DNA of 64,000 nucleotides from an uncultured Pelagibacteraceae bacterium (lineage in GTDB: Bacteria > Pseudomonadota > Alphaproteobacteria > Pelagibacterales > Pelagibacteraceae). Positions 46,700 to 55,237 of the stretch are shown here, one piece after another. Both the position numbers and the translations under genes were made by a program. The notes under the pieces were generated by a model. The model had not been told where the DNA came from and ran no database searches. It was given only the letters and a program-made list of their open reading frames with translations. The stretch's first letter is position 1, and every line of letters starts with the position of its first letter. Location: positions 62,001 through 126,000 of the forward strand of contig CACDIC010000001.1 in NCBI GenBank assembly GCA_902552805.1. The letters are read 5' to 3'.

Positions 46700-47350
46700 C
46701 TAATTTGCCGAAAAATAGATATTTTGAAAATAAGCTATAGCTTTCATTTTAGAATTATCGGTATCAGACATTATAGCTAACCCATCTAATTCATTAACAT
46801 CTAAATCGTGGAATTTTTTAAAATCTTCTTTGACATTTGCTTTAACAGTAACCCACTGATTGAGATTATTTTTGGTTGTAGATAAAACATTATCTATTGA
46901 TTTTTTGGTATAAGGGCTTGGTGAACTAAATCCAATTTCGTTGTTACTTGAAAAGACATAATTTATTGCCCTATTAGAAAGCGGTGTTGCACCGGTCTTT
47001 TTTACTGCAAATACTCTTGCTGCAAAATCATGTCCTTTTTTTGTATTTTCTTTTATCCCAGATAAATCTTTTTCTACTTTCCACGTAATATTAATAAAAG
47101 GTGTCTTATTAAGGTCAATTTTCACCTCTTTTCCTAAACCAGAGGCAGCATTATCTGCAACAGATTTTAGAAAATTGCCATTTTCATTAGATCCAACCGA
47201 ATAATTTGTCTTATTGTCCGCACCCCTCACCTTTCTGACCTCAAGCTGTGAAAGTTCAGCTTCAGTAAATTCAAATACTTTTATTTCACTAGCTACACCA
47301 ATCTCAATAAATAAAAAGAGGCTGATTAAAAGTTTAAAAATTATTTTCAT
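46700..47350 (-). CDS. DUF3047 family exported protein
   Basis: A 216-residue protein with a signal peptide (cleavage near residue 20, GVASEIKV). The mature part has the pattern of DUF3047: a carbohydrate-binding-like beta-sandwich with INITWKVEKDLSG, HDFAARVFAVKK and a C-terminal DGLAIMSDTDNSKMKAIAYFQNIYF. This last stretch is typical of the family. The function is unknown; a periplasmic ligand-binding role is a guess. It lies 23 bp upstream of ybgC on the same strand. Confidence 0.8.
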   Translation of the reverse strand: MKIIFKLLISLFLFIEIGVASEIKVFEFTEAELSQLEVRKVRGADNKTNYSVGSNENGNFLKSVADNAASGLGKEVKIDLNKTPFINITWKVEKDLSGIKENTKKGHDFAARVFAVKKTGATPLSNRAINYVFSSNNEIGFSSPSPYTKKSIDNVLSTTKNNLNQWVTVKANVKEDFKKFHDLDVNELDGLAIMSDTDNSKMKAIAYFQNIYFSAN

Positions 47351-47433
47351 AAGTTTTTAAAAAAAATTGTTAATACATTATTTTGACAAAATTTAAACAA
47401 TCAAAAATCAATTTCTATTCGTATATATTAATT

Positions 47434-47571
47434 ATGAAGACAATTTCCATTTTTATTTTGTTAATTTACTGGTCAATTATGATTTTTGCTCCAGTTATGT
47501 CAAAAGATGTTAAATTTAGCAGAGCTAAAGTCAATCAAACTAAAATAGTAGAAACAAAGCCACGAAATTAA
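47434..47571 (+). CDS. 45-residue membrane microprotein
   Basis: The frame is open from 47383, but the ATG at 47434 gives a more natural start (MKTISIFILLIYWSIMIF) with the hydrophobic stretch at 4-20. It is followed by a short basic tail (SKDVKFSRAKVNQTK). It may be either a signal-anchored peptide or a secreted small peptide, as APVMSKD could be a cleavage region. No family recognised. Its 3' end overlaps the SDR gene on the other strand by 4 bp. It lacks the RP-x-S/T-K motif of the two 39-residue microproteins. Confidence 0.5.
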   Translation: MKTISIFILLIYWSIMIFAPVMSKDVKFSRAKVNQTKIVETKPRN

Positions 47572-48320
47572 TAGGTCGAACGACCCCCACTGATATCAAA
47601 AACTGCAGCGGTTGAGAATGTATTTTCCTCTGAAGATAACCAGCAGACTAAAGAGGTAAACTCCTCAACCTCAAGAAATCGTCCTCTTGGCACTTTTGAT
47701 AACATTCTTTGGACATGTTCTTTAGTCATTTGGTCCAAAATTCTAGTTTTAGCACCTGCAGGAGTAACAGCATTTACTGCTATATTCTTATCAGCAAGCT
47801 CTTTACCTAATGATTTTGTTAATCCAATTGCTCCAGCTTTTCCAACGCTATAAGCGCTAGCGTTTGCATTGCCATCTTTACCTGCTACTGAAGCCACATT
47901 AACTATCCTGCCATAATTATTTTTGATCATATTCGGTACAATTGTTCGACAACAATTAAAAGTACCCATTAAATTTATATCAACAACCTTTTTCCACATC
48001 TCAATATCATATTCCCATAAAGTAGCTGTTGGACCAGTAATACCAGCATTATTAATTAATATATCAATATTTTTTTGTTTAGTGATTTCTTGCACACATT
48101 CTTCAACTTTTGAGTAATTTGAAATATCGACAATATGAAAACTTAAATTGGGACTTTTAATATCTTTAGTTGCTTTTTCGACCATTTTCTGATCATTGTC
48201 CCAGATAATTACACTCGCACCCGACCTTATCAATCTTTTAGTAATGTCTAAACCAAAGCCTTGTGCACCGCCAGTTACAATTGCAGTTCTCCCTTTAAAA
48301 TCAAAAGAAATTTTATCCAT
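47568..48320 (-). CDS. Short-chain dehydrogenase/reductase
   Basis: NAD(P)-dependent oxidoreductase with the classical SDR pattern: TGGAQGFG (16-23) for cofactor binding, NNAG (90-93), and the catalytic Ser144, Tyr157 and Lys161 (YSVGK). Asp41 at the end of strand 2 (IIWDND) suggests a preference for NAD. Length is 250 residues. It is the last gene of a cluster with an NCS1 permease and, 26 bp further upstream, a TRAP transporter, so it probably oxidises an imported small molecule. The exact substrate cannot be told; FabG-like function is less likely given the context. Confidence 0.85.
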   Translation of the reverse strand: MDKISFDFKGRTAIVTGGAQGFGLDITKRLIRSGASVIIWDNDQKMVEKATKDIKSPNLSFHIVDISNYSKVEECVQEITKQKNIDILINNAGITGPTATLWEYDIEMWKKVVDINLMGTFNCCRTIVPNMIKNNYGRIVNVASVAGKDGNANASAYSVGKAGAIGLTKSLGKELADKNIAVNAVTPAGAKTRILDQMTKEHVQRMLSKVPRGRFLEVEEFTSLVCWLSSEENTFSTAAVFDISGGRSTY

Positions 48321-48324
48321 AAAA

Positions 48325-49782
48325 CTACTCTCTAGTTAAGAGGTAATAAACAAAAGCTGCTACAAAAGCACCAATAATCCATGAGTAAGATTGTAAAAAC
48401 ATAAAATTTGTATTCCAAATTGTTGAAGCAGAAAAAATAAATCCTAATATTAAAGAATAAACTCCTTTAAGGTGCCATCCTCCCGAATAATAATAAGTGC
48501 CATTAGTTTCAAGTGAGTATATATCTTTGTTTTCTAGTTTTCCTTTTTTAATCATATAAAAATCAGTAATCATTAATCCGAATAGAGGACCAAAAAAAGC
48601 ACCAATCGTATCTATATAAGATAATACTCCGACTTGGCTTAAAAAAGTTAACCAAAAAACTCCTATAATAAATCCAAAAATAGCAATTACATAACTAGCG
48701 CTTTTTAAAGAAAAAGATGAGGGATCAAAATTAATTAAAGTATATTGAGAGGGAACAAAGTTTGCTATCAAATTTGTTGATGCAGAAGCAATAATAATAA
48801 AAATCAAGGCTAAAGAAACCAAAAGAATATTATCTAATTTTCCAATTATATCTGTTGGGTTAGTTAAAATCATCTCTACATTTTGTTCATTTAAATTTTG
48901 AAATGCATCAGCACCTGTAACAATAAATAATGCAAAAAATGAAAAAATTATTAGATTTAAAATTAAGCTTAAATTACCTTTTTTTAGCTCTTGTTCATTT
49001 TTAACGTATCTAGAAAAATCACCAAATGATAAAATTATAATTGAAAAAAAGGTAAATGTAGTCCCTGCAACTGTAATTATTGGACCAACATTATTTGGAT
49101 TAAAGATATTTTGAAAATCTAAAACATCTACGAAAGATTGAGCAGTCAGTTTTACATCGGATAATAAAACAATAAAGAAAAACATTATCATTGCAGCGTA
49201 TATAGTAAATGCAGAAAACTTAATTAATTTTTTGTTATAATTCATTCCAACACTAAATAAGTAAGTTTGCAGTATAATTGAAATCAATATAGCAGCCCAA
49301 TCGATAATGTTTAATCCTATGAAAAAAACTAATAAAATTTCTTTTTGTAAAATTGAATTATCTACAGAGTACATTAAAACCCGAATTAAGAAACCAATCG
49401 CCTTTGATAAAAAGTATGTTTGAATACCAAACATAAATATTCCAACAATACTTCTCAACAACCCAAAAAATTGGGCGCCTCTAAATCCTAATGATGATCT
49501 TAATAAAACAACAAATGGTAATCCAAATTTCTGTGATGGTTTTCCAATTAAGTTGGAAAATATATAAACCAAAAAAGTTCCTAAAATTGTTCCAAAAAGA
49601 ACTACAGCAGTATTTAAATTATAAATTAAGTACAAAGATGCAATTAGTGAAAATCCAATAACACTTTGAATATTAACCCCCCAAAAACAAAATAAGTCCT
49701 TCCAGTCCCAAGTTTTATTGTTAGGGTTTACAGTTACTAAATCCCAGTTAATGAGAGTTTTTTTTGTTTTTTGCTGACTCAC
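48325..49782 (-). CDS. NCS1 family permease (purine/cytosine/allantoin/thiamine type)
   Basis: Membrane transporter of 485 residues with about 12 helices. N-terminal NPNNKTWDWKDLFCFWGVNI and the following segments fit NCS1 transporters, which import nucleobases, hydantoins, allantoin or vitamin precursors with Na+ or H+. Asn/Asp-rich sites in helix 1 and TTFTFFSIIILSFGDFSRYV in the middle are consistent. The SDR follows 4 bp later and the TRAP genes precede it by 25 bp. Substrate unknown; gene clustering argues for a catabolic substrate. Confidence 0.87.
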   Translation of the reverse strand: MSQQKTKKTLINWDLVTVNPNNKTWDWKDLFCFWGVNIQSVIGFSLIASLYLIYNLNTAVVLFGTILGTFLVYIFSNLIGKPSQKFGLPFVVLLRSSLGFRGAQFFGLLRSIVGIFMFGIQTYFLSKAIGFLIRVLMYSVDNSILQKEILLVFFIGLNIIDWAAILISIILQTYLFSVGMNYNKKLIKFSAFTIYAAMIMFFFIVLLSDVKLTAQSFVDVLDFQNIFNPNNVGPIITVAGTTFTFFSIIILSFGDFSRYVKNEQELKKGNLSLILNLIIFSFFALFIVTGADAFQNLNEQNVEMILTNPTDIIGKLDNILLVSLALIFIIIASASTNLIANFVPSQYTLINFDPSSFSLKSASYVIAIFGFIIGVFWLTFLSQVGVLSYIDTIGAFFGPLFGLMITDFYMIKKGKLENKDIYSLETNGTYYYSGGWHLKGVYSLILGFIFSASTIWNTNFMFLQSYSWIIGAFVAAFVYYLLTRE

Positions 49783-49807
49783 TTAGACAATATAAAACTT
49801 TAATATT

Positions 49808-51142
49808 CTACTGTCCATATAAGAGAGTCGGTAACCAAAGTGCAATTTTAGGAAATATTATGATCAAAACTAATCCTATTACTTGAAGGACCATAAACTG
49901 CATCATTCCATAATAAATATCTTTTAAATCCCATTCAGGAACAACCCCTTTTAAAAAATAAGCTGAGAGTGCTACCGGAGGTGAGAGCCATGCGGTTTGT
50001 AAATTAACGGCAACTAAAATTGCAAACCAAGTTAAATTAAATCCTAATGCCTCTACTAGTGGTAAAATTATTGGAATAATAATCATTACAATCGGTACCC
50101 ATTCTAATGGCCAACCCAATAAAAAAATCATTACCATTATCATAGCTAGAATTAAATACTTGTTCATTTCTAAGCCTAATAAAAACTCAGTTAAAAGAGT
50201 TGGAGTTCCTAATCTTGCAAAAACCGCACCAAAAAAATTTGATGCTGCAACTAAAACCATTATTAAAGCTGTGATCTCTAATGTTTTCACTAATGCTTCT
50301 TGAAGTTTTGAAAGAGTTAATTTTTTATATGCCAATGAAAGTAGTAAAGCACCCATTGCTCCACAGCCCGCTGCCTCTGTTGGGGTTGCAAATCCAAATA
50401 AGATACTACCTAATGCAGCAAATACTAAAGCAGCTGGAGGAACTAAACCTAGGAAAAATTCTATCCATACCTCTTTCATACTCGCAGCTCTCATATCATC
50501 AGGTAAAACAGGTCCAAGTTTTGGATTAATCATGCATCTTATTGTTGTGTAAGCTGCATACAAACTCGCAAGAAGAATTCCTGGTAAGATTGCAGCTGCA
50601 AACAAATCAATAACTGGAATTTCCATAATAGGTCCCATTACAACAAGCATAATACTTGGTGGAATTAAAATTCCTAAAGTACCCCCAGCGGTAATAGTGC
50701 CTGCAGCAAGTTTTACGTCATAACCAGATCTATTCATTGATTTGGCAGCCATAATTCCAAGAATTGTCACCGATGCACCAACAATTCCTGTTGCAGCAGC
50801 AAATATAACTGAAACGAATAAAACTGCGTAATATAAAGACCCCTTAACTTTTGCTAGCATCATTTGAAATGCTGAAAACAACCTTTCCATCAATCCAGCT
50901 TGTTCCATCATAATTCCCATAAAAACAAAGAGCGGGACGGCGGCGAGAGTTTGTTCGGTCATGACCATTGAAAATTGAAGGGTCATTAAATAAAAAACTA
51001 ATTTTCCAAATCCAAGATAACCAAATACAAATCCTAGAAATATTAAAGTGAATGAAATGGGAAACCCTATAAATATTGCAAATAGCATCACGCCAACTAA
51101 AATGAAACCTAAAATAGCCGGATCAATGAATTCTGCTATCAT
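49808..51142 (-). CDS. dctM: TRAP transporter large permease DctM
   Basis: Large membrane subunit that carries out Na+-driven uptake of a substrate delivered by DctP. About 12 helices in 444 residues, with family segments such as VPLFVFMGIMMEQAGLMERLF and GTLGILIPPSIMLVVMG. The start is put at ATG 51142, overlapping the dctQ stop (ATGA); the frame extends six codons further to 51160 but that would overlap dctQ more. Followed by the NCS1 gene after 25 bp. Confidence 0.93.
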   Translation of the reverse strand: MIAEFIDPAILGFILVGVMLFAIFIGFPISFTLIFLGFVFGYLGFGKLVFYLMTLQFSMVMTEQTLAAVPLFVFMGIMMEQAGLMERLFSAFQMMLAKVKGSLYYAVLFVSVIFAAATGIVGASVTILGIMAAKSMNRSGYDVKLAAGTITAGGTLGILIPPSIMLVVMGPIMEIPVIDLFAAAILPGILLASLYAAYTTIRCMINPKLGPVLPDDMRAASMKEVWIEFFLGLVPPAALVFAALGSILFGFATPTEAAGCGAMGALLLSLAYKKLTLSKLQEALVKTLEITALIMVLVAASNFFGAVFARLGTPTLLTEFLLGLEMNKYLILAMIMVMIFLLGWPLEWVPIVMIIIPIILPLVEALGFNLTWFAILVAVNLQTAWLSPPVALSAYFLKGVVPEWDLKDIYYGMMQFMVLQVIGLVLIIIFPKIALWLPTLLYGQ

Positions 51143-51753
51143 TTTTTCTCTCCTGGCCACTCACCTTTTTTAGCTGCCCAATAACTTTTAAGTAATTCTG
51201 AAAAACCTTGAATTAATAAAAAAATAATTCCAAGTAACAAACACGTTTTAATAGGCCACATATAAGGCATCCAAGTAGTATCCATCCCTCGTTCACCTCT
51301 TCTAATTGACTCTTCAACAAAACCTATGGTCATATAAAGAAAAACAATTAGTCCTGGAAAATAAAATAAAAGATATAACCAGAAATCAATAAGACCTTGT
51401 GTTTTAGTTTTAAAATTTCTGTATAAAAAATCAGCTCTTATATGCACTCCTCTAGAAAGAGCATATCCTGCACCAAGCATAAATAATGCGCCATAAAGAA
51501 AACGGCTTATGTCGTAAGCCCAAATTGTTGGTGCTAAAAATAATTTTCTTGCAAGAACTTCATAGGTCATTGCAAAAATGAGTGGCATCAGTATCCAACA
51601 AACAATACTACCAATCCACTTACTAAATTTATCAATATTAACAATAGATTTAGCCATCCATGATGGCATATCGGTTGGCATTTTACCTGATCCACCCCGC
51701 CTTTCGGCAATCATTTCATCAGAGATATCTAGTTTACCAGGTTCGTCTGCCAT
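51139..51753 (-). CDS. dctQ: TRAP transporter small permease DctQ
   Basis: Small membrane subunit of 204 residues with four helices (about 43-63, 78-96, 118-140, 160-185) and the conserved EVLARKLFLAPTIWAYDISRF segment and RGVHIRADFLY. An unusual hydrophilic N-terminal extension of ~40 residues precedes helix 1. It stays separate from DctM here (fused in some systems). An intrinsic terminator lies between it and dctP. Confidence 0.93.
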   Translation of the reverse strand: MADEPGKLDISDEMIAERRGGSGKMPTDMPSWMAKSIVNIDKFSKWIGSIVCWILMPLIFAMTYEVLARKLFLAPTIWAYDISRFLYGALFMLGAGYALSRGVHIRADFLYRNFKTKTQGLIDFWLYLLFYFPGLIVFLYMTIGFVEESIRRGERGMDTTWMPYMWPIKTCLLLGIIFLLIQGFSELLKSYWAAKKGEWPGEKK

Positions 51754-51765
51754 AAAATTTTAGTT

Positions 51766-51801
51766 AAAAAAATTAGAGCGGACTTTAAAAGTCCGCTCTA
51801 A
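51766..51801 (-). terminator. Intrinsic terminator between dctP and dctQ
   Basis: A 12 bp GC-containing hairpin (arms TTAGAGCGGACT at 51773-51784 and AGTCCGCTCTAA at 51790-51801, loop of about 5 bases) is followed on the minus strand by seven U (A-run at 51766-51772). It is a textbook intrinsic terminator placed after dctP and before dctQM. Partial readthrough would make more binding protein than permease, which is the usual need in binding-protein-dependent systems. Confidence 0.9.
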
Positions 51802-51822
51802 AAAATCAAGATTGATTACTGA

Positions 51823-52917
51823 TTACTTTAATGTTGCTGCGTGAGCCATTCCTAGCTTCGCATTAGACATTTGAGCACCACTCCAGAAAGGAACAGCAAC
51901 ATCAGCAAAATTTTTCATTGAAGTATAAACTTCATTAAAAAATTTATTATCTTTAGCATTCTTATTTAAAGATGCTTTTGCTGCAGCCATATATTCTGTG
52001 AAATAATCAGAAGGTGTATCTTCTAAAATTACTCCATGTTTAGTAGTTAGCTCTCTTAAAGCTTTACCATTCTCATAGATTCTGTAACTTAAAGATTTTG
52101 CTAATGAAGCATTAGCAGCTACTTCAAGTGACTTTTTCTCATGAGCACTCATAGCATTATATGTTTTTCCAGTAATGTAAAAGTCAGCATTTACGACTAC
52201 TTGGTGTAAACCTTGTAAGTAATAGTGCTTTAACACTTTTTGAAAACCAAATGTTAAGTCTGGTTTTGGACAGCACCACTCAGCAGCATCGATAGTTCCT
52301 GCTTCAAGAGCTGGAAGAATATCTCCACCACCCATTGCAACAGACGCTATACCAATGTCTTTATAAGTTTGTCCTGGAATTCCTGGAGGAGTTCTGAACT
52401 TATATTTTCTAAAGTCAGCCATATCTTTAATTGGTTTTGGAAACCAACCTAAAGCTTCTGGACCAACTGGCTGAATCATAAATCCTTTGATATCTCTTCC
52501 CATTTCTTTCCAAAGTTGGTCGTATAACTCTTTACCACCACCATATTGGAACCATGATAGGAATGCGATATTGTCGATACCTACTCCACCACCAGCTACT
52601 GGCGAACCAAATAACATAGCCGCAGGGTGATCACCTGACCAATAGTGAGTCCATGCGAAACCACAATCAATCAAACCTTTATCAACAGCATCTAGAGTTT
52701 CTTTAACTCCTACAACTGCACCAGCTGGTAATATTTCAAATTTTAACGAACCACTCGTTAATTCAGTTACTGTGTCAGTAAAGTCCTTTAACATTTTTAC
52801 CTCATCTGCTTTAGTGTTAAGAACAGTTTGACACTTTAATGTTTTTGCAGCATTAGCACTTGAAGTAAATCCAAGAACTAAAATTGTTGCAAATAACATT
52901 GAAATGATTTTTTTCAT
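51823..52917 (-). CDS. dctP: TRAP transporter substrate-binding protein DctP
   Basis: Periplasmic solute receptor of 364 residues with signal peptide (cleavage near residue 23, SANA-AK). The ligand carboxylate-binding Arg is R175 in KFRTPPGIPG, followed by EWCCPKPD (213-220). The AMGGGDILPALEAGTIDAAEW segment fits the DctP family group that includes 2-oxoacid receptors such as TakP rather than C4-dicarboxylate receptors, but the ligand cannot be fixed. A clear Shine-Dalgarno AGAGGA precedes the ATG by 7 bases (plus strand 52924-52929), unusual in this window, consistent with high expression. First gene of the TRAP operon. Confidence 0.92.
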   Translation of the reverse strand: MKKIISMLFATILVLGFTSSANAAKTLKCQTVLNTKADEVKMLKDFTDTVTELTSGSLKFEILPAGAVVGVKETLDAVDKGLIDCGFAWTHYWSGDHPAAMLFGSPVAGGGVGIDNIAFLSWFQYGGGKELYDQLWKEMGRDIKGFMIQPVGPEALGWFPKPIKDMADFRKYKFRTPPGIPGQTYKDIGIASVAMGGGDILPALEAGTIDAAEWCCPKPDLTFGFQKVLKHYYLQGLHQVVVNADFYITGKTYNAMSAHEKKSLEVAANASLAKSLSYRIYENGKALRELTTKHGVILEDTPSDYFTEYMAAAKASLNKNAKDNKFFNEVYTSMKNFADVAVPFWSGAQMSNAKLGMAHAATLK

Positions 52918-53048
52918 TATTTATCCTCTTGTTAGTTAAATTTAACTTGTTTAATTCAATCAGAAAAACAAACCTGACACAAGTGACAATTGATAAATAT
53001 AGGTGTAAAAACAATAAAAACTTAAACTAAAAAAAGATTCAACTATTG
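52918..53048. promoter_or_regulatory. Divergent intergenic region dctP / GMC oxidoreductase with palindrome
   Basis: This 131 bp gap must hold promoters for both dctP (minus) and the GMC gene (plus). It contains the perfect 12 bp palindrome GTTAAATTTAAC at 52935-52946, 18 bases upstream of the dctP start, where an operator might lie. The dctP Shine-Dalgarno (AGAGGA) is also in this region. No convincing -35/-10 pair was found in either direction. A shared regulator is possible but not shown. Confidence 0.4.
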
Positions 53049-54644
53049 ATGGAAAATTTTGATTACGTAATTATTGGAGCAGGTTCTGCAGGATGTGTTC
53101 TAGCAAACAGACTTTCTGAAAATCCAAATAATAAAGTCGTATTAATAGAAGCTGGTGGAAAAGATAATTACCCATGGATACATATTCCTGTTGGATATTT
53201 TAAAACCATGCACAACCCCTCTGTTGATTGGTGTTATAAAACCGAGCCTGATGCATCAATGAATAATAGATCAATCCGTTATCCAAGAGGCAAAACTTTA
53301 GGCGGTAGCTCTTCCATCAACGGACTACTTTATATTAGAGGACAAAGCAGAGATTATGATATTTGGCGACAATTAGGAAATACTGGTTGGGGTTGGGATG
53401 ATGTTCTGCCATATTTTATAAAGGCAGAAAACCAAGAGAGAGGAAAAGATGAATTTCATGGTATTGGAGGGCCTCTATCAGTTTCTGATCAAAGAATTCA
53501 ATTACCGTTATTGAATGAATTTCAAAATGCTGCCGAAGAGTTTGGTATCCCCAAAACAAAAGATTTTAACACAGGCAACAATCATGGATGTGGTTATTTT
53601 CAAGTTACCGAAAAAGATGGCTTTAGATGTAGTACATCAGTTGGATATTTAAATCCAATAAAGAACAGACAAAATTTAAAAACCATAACTAATGCTCATG
53701 TAAAACAAATTAATTTCAAAGGTAAAACTGCAATAGGAATTGAATACTGGCAAGGTGATGAGCTTAAAAAACTTACTTGTAATAAAGAAATAATTTTATC
53801 ATCAGGTTCAATAGGTTCACCTCAGATATTACAAACTTCTGGGATAGGAAATTCTCAAAAATTAAAAGACTTAGGTATAGATATAGTACAGGAATTAAAA
53901 GGTGTGGGTGAAAATTTACAAGACCACTTGATGTTTAGACCTATATATAAAATTCAAGGACTTAAATCGCTAAATAAAAAGGTTAATAGTTTATTTGGAA
54001 AATTAATGATTGGTCTGGAATATGTTTTTAATCGAAGTGGACCAATGACCATGGGAGCTAGCCAAATGTGTATGTTTGCTAAAAGTGATCCCTCATTAGA
54101 ATTACCAGATCTACAATGGCACGTCCAACCTATGAGTATGGACACCCTAGGAGCAACTAAAAATCATGATTTTCATGCTTTCACACCTACCGTTTCGAAT
54201 ATTAGACCTACAAGTAGAGGCCATGTGAGTATTGTAGATAAAGACTCTAGAACATATGCAAAAATAAAAATGAATTATCTCTCAACTGATCACGACCGAA
54301 TGATTGCAGCTAGAGGATTAAAACTTACAAGAAAAATTGTCATGGAATCTGAAACATTTAGAAAATATAAACCTGAGGAATATAGACCAGGTATTGACAT
54401 TAATGATGATGAGGAACTTGTAAAAGCAGGTTCAGATTTTGCACAAACAATTTTTCATCCGGTTGGCACATGTAAAATGGGTCAAGATGATATGGCTGTA
54501 GTTGATGAAAAACTAAAAGTAAAAGGAATTGAGAATTTAAGAGTAATTGATGCTTCTATAATGCCAAATATTACATCAGGTAATACCAATGCACCTACAA
54601 TAATGATTGCAGAAAAAGGTGCTGATATGATACTTACCCATTGA
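53049..54644 (+). CDS. GMC family oxidoreductase (choline dehydrogenase-like)
   Basis: FAD-dependent alcohol dehydrogenase of 531 residues. The dinucleotide-binding motif GAGSAG is at 10-15, the first GMC signature at GKTLGGSSSINGLLYIRGQ, and the C-terminal FAD/active-site part has HPVGTCKMG and DASIMPNITSGNTNAPTIMIAE. The start is ATG 53049, one codon after a TTG. It is closest to BetA-type choline and alkanol dehydrogenases, but there is no betB next to it, so the substrate is open. Its divergence from the TRAP operon over one intergenic region suggests it oxidises a TRAP substrate. Confidence 0.9.
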   Translation: MENFDYVIIGAGSAGCVLANRLSENPNNKVVLIEAGGKDNYPWIHIPVGYFKTMHNPSVDWCYKTEPDASMNNRSIRYPRGKTLGGSSSINGLLYIRGQSRDYDIWRQLGNTGWGWDDVLPYFIKAENQERGKDEFHGIGGPLSVSDQRIQLPLLNEFQNAAEEFGIPKTKDFNTGNNHGCGYFQVTEKDGFRCSTSVGYLNPIKNRQNLKTITNAHVKQINFKGKTAIGIEYWQGDELKKLTCNKEIILSSGSIGSPQILQTSGIGNSQKLKDLGIDIVQELKGVGENLQDHLMFRPIYKIQGLKSLNKKVNSLFGKLMIGLEYVFNRSGPMTMGASQMCMFAKSDPSLELPDLQWHVQPMSMDTLGATKNHDFHAFTPTVSNIRPTSRGHVSIVDKDSRTYAKIKMNYLSTDHDRMIAARGLKLTRKIVMESETFRKYKPEEYRPGIDINDDEELVKAGSDFAQTIFHPVGTCKMGQDDMAVVDEKLKVKGIENLRVIDASIMPNITSGNTNAPTIMIAEKGADMILTH

Positions 54645-55237
54645 TGTTTGCTGAATTATTTACACCAGAACAATTAACCATATTAACTCAAATTATTTTA
54701 ATCGATTTAGTTCTTGCAGGAGACAATGCAATAATAATTGGTATGGTTGCATCAAAATTTCCTTTAGAACAAAGAAGAAAAATTATTATTTTTGGAATTG
54801 GTGGTGCAGTTGTTTTAAGAATTATTTTAACTTTACTGACTGCATATTTACTTCAAATAACTGGACTAAGGCTTTTTGGAGGATTGCTTCTGCTTTATAT
54901 TGTCTACAAATTATATGTAGATGTCATTAAAGGCTCTGAAAATCATGATGATATAAAAGTTGATAATTCCAGTTTTTTCAAAGCAATTTGGACAATCCTC
55001 TTAGCAGACTTTACAATGAGCTTAGATAATGTTTTAGGAGTTGCGGGGGCAGCTGGAGATCATTATGGATTATTAGTATTTGGTTTGGTTCTATCAATTG
55101 CCTTAATGGCATTTGCGGCAACTTTAATATCAAATTGGATTAAGAAGTATAAATGGATTGCTTGGGCAGGTTTGATTGCAATATTAATTGTTGCTATTGA
55201 ATTGATTTACACAGATATTAAAATATTGTTTTTATAA
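54644..55237 (+). CDS. TerC family integral membrane protein
   Basis: TerC/YjbE-type protein of 197 residues with about six or seven membrane helices. Conserved acidic residues sit in helix 1 (DLVLAGDNAI, Asp21 and Asp27) and in helix 4 (SLDNVLG, Asp128), the usual metal-site pattern of the family. Start ATG at 54644 overlaps the GMC stop (TGATG). Family members are linked to Mn2+ export or metal protection during protein secretion; here the function is inferred only. Confidence 0.88.
   Translation: MFAELFTPEQLTILTQIILIDLVLAGDNAIIIGMVASKFPLEQRRKIIIFGIGGAVVLRIILTLLTAYLLQITGLRLFGGLLLLYIVYKLYVDVIKGSENHDDIKVDNSSFFKAIWTILLADFTMSLDNVLGVAGAAGDHYGLLVFGLVLSIALMAFAATLISNWIKKYKWIAWAGLIAILIVAIELIYTDIKILFL

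Noticed and set aside
47434-47571. Third member of the 39-residue microprotein family
   Set aside because: It has an N-terminal helix but no R-P-x-[ST]-K-x-E motif and a different length.
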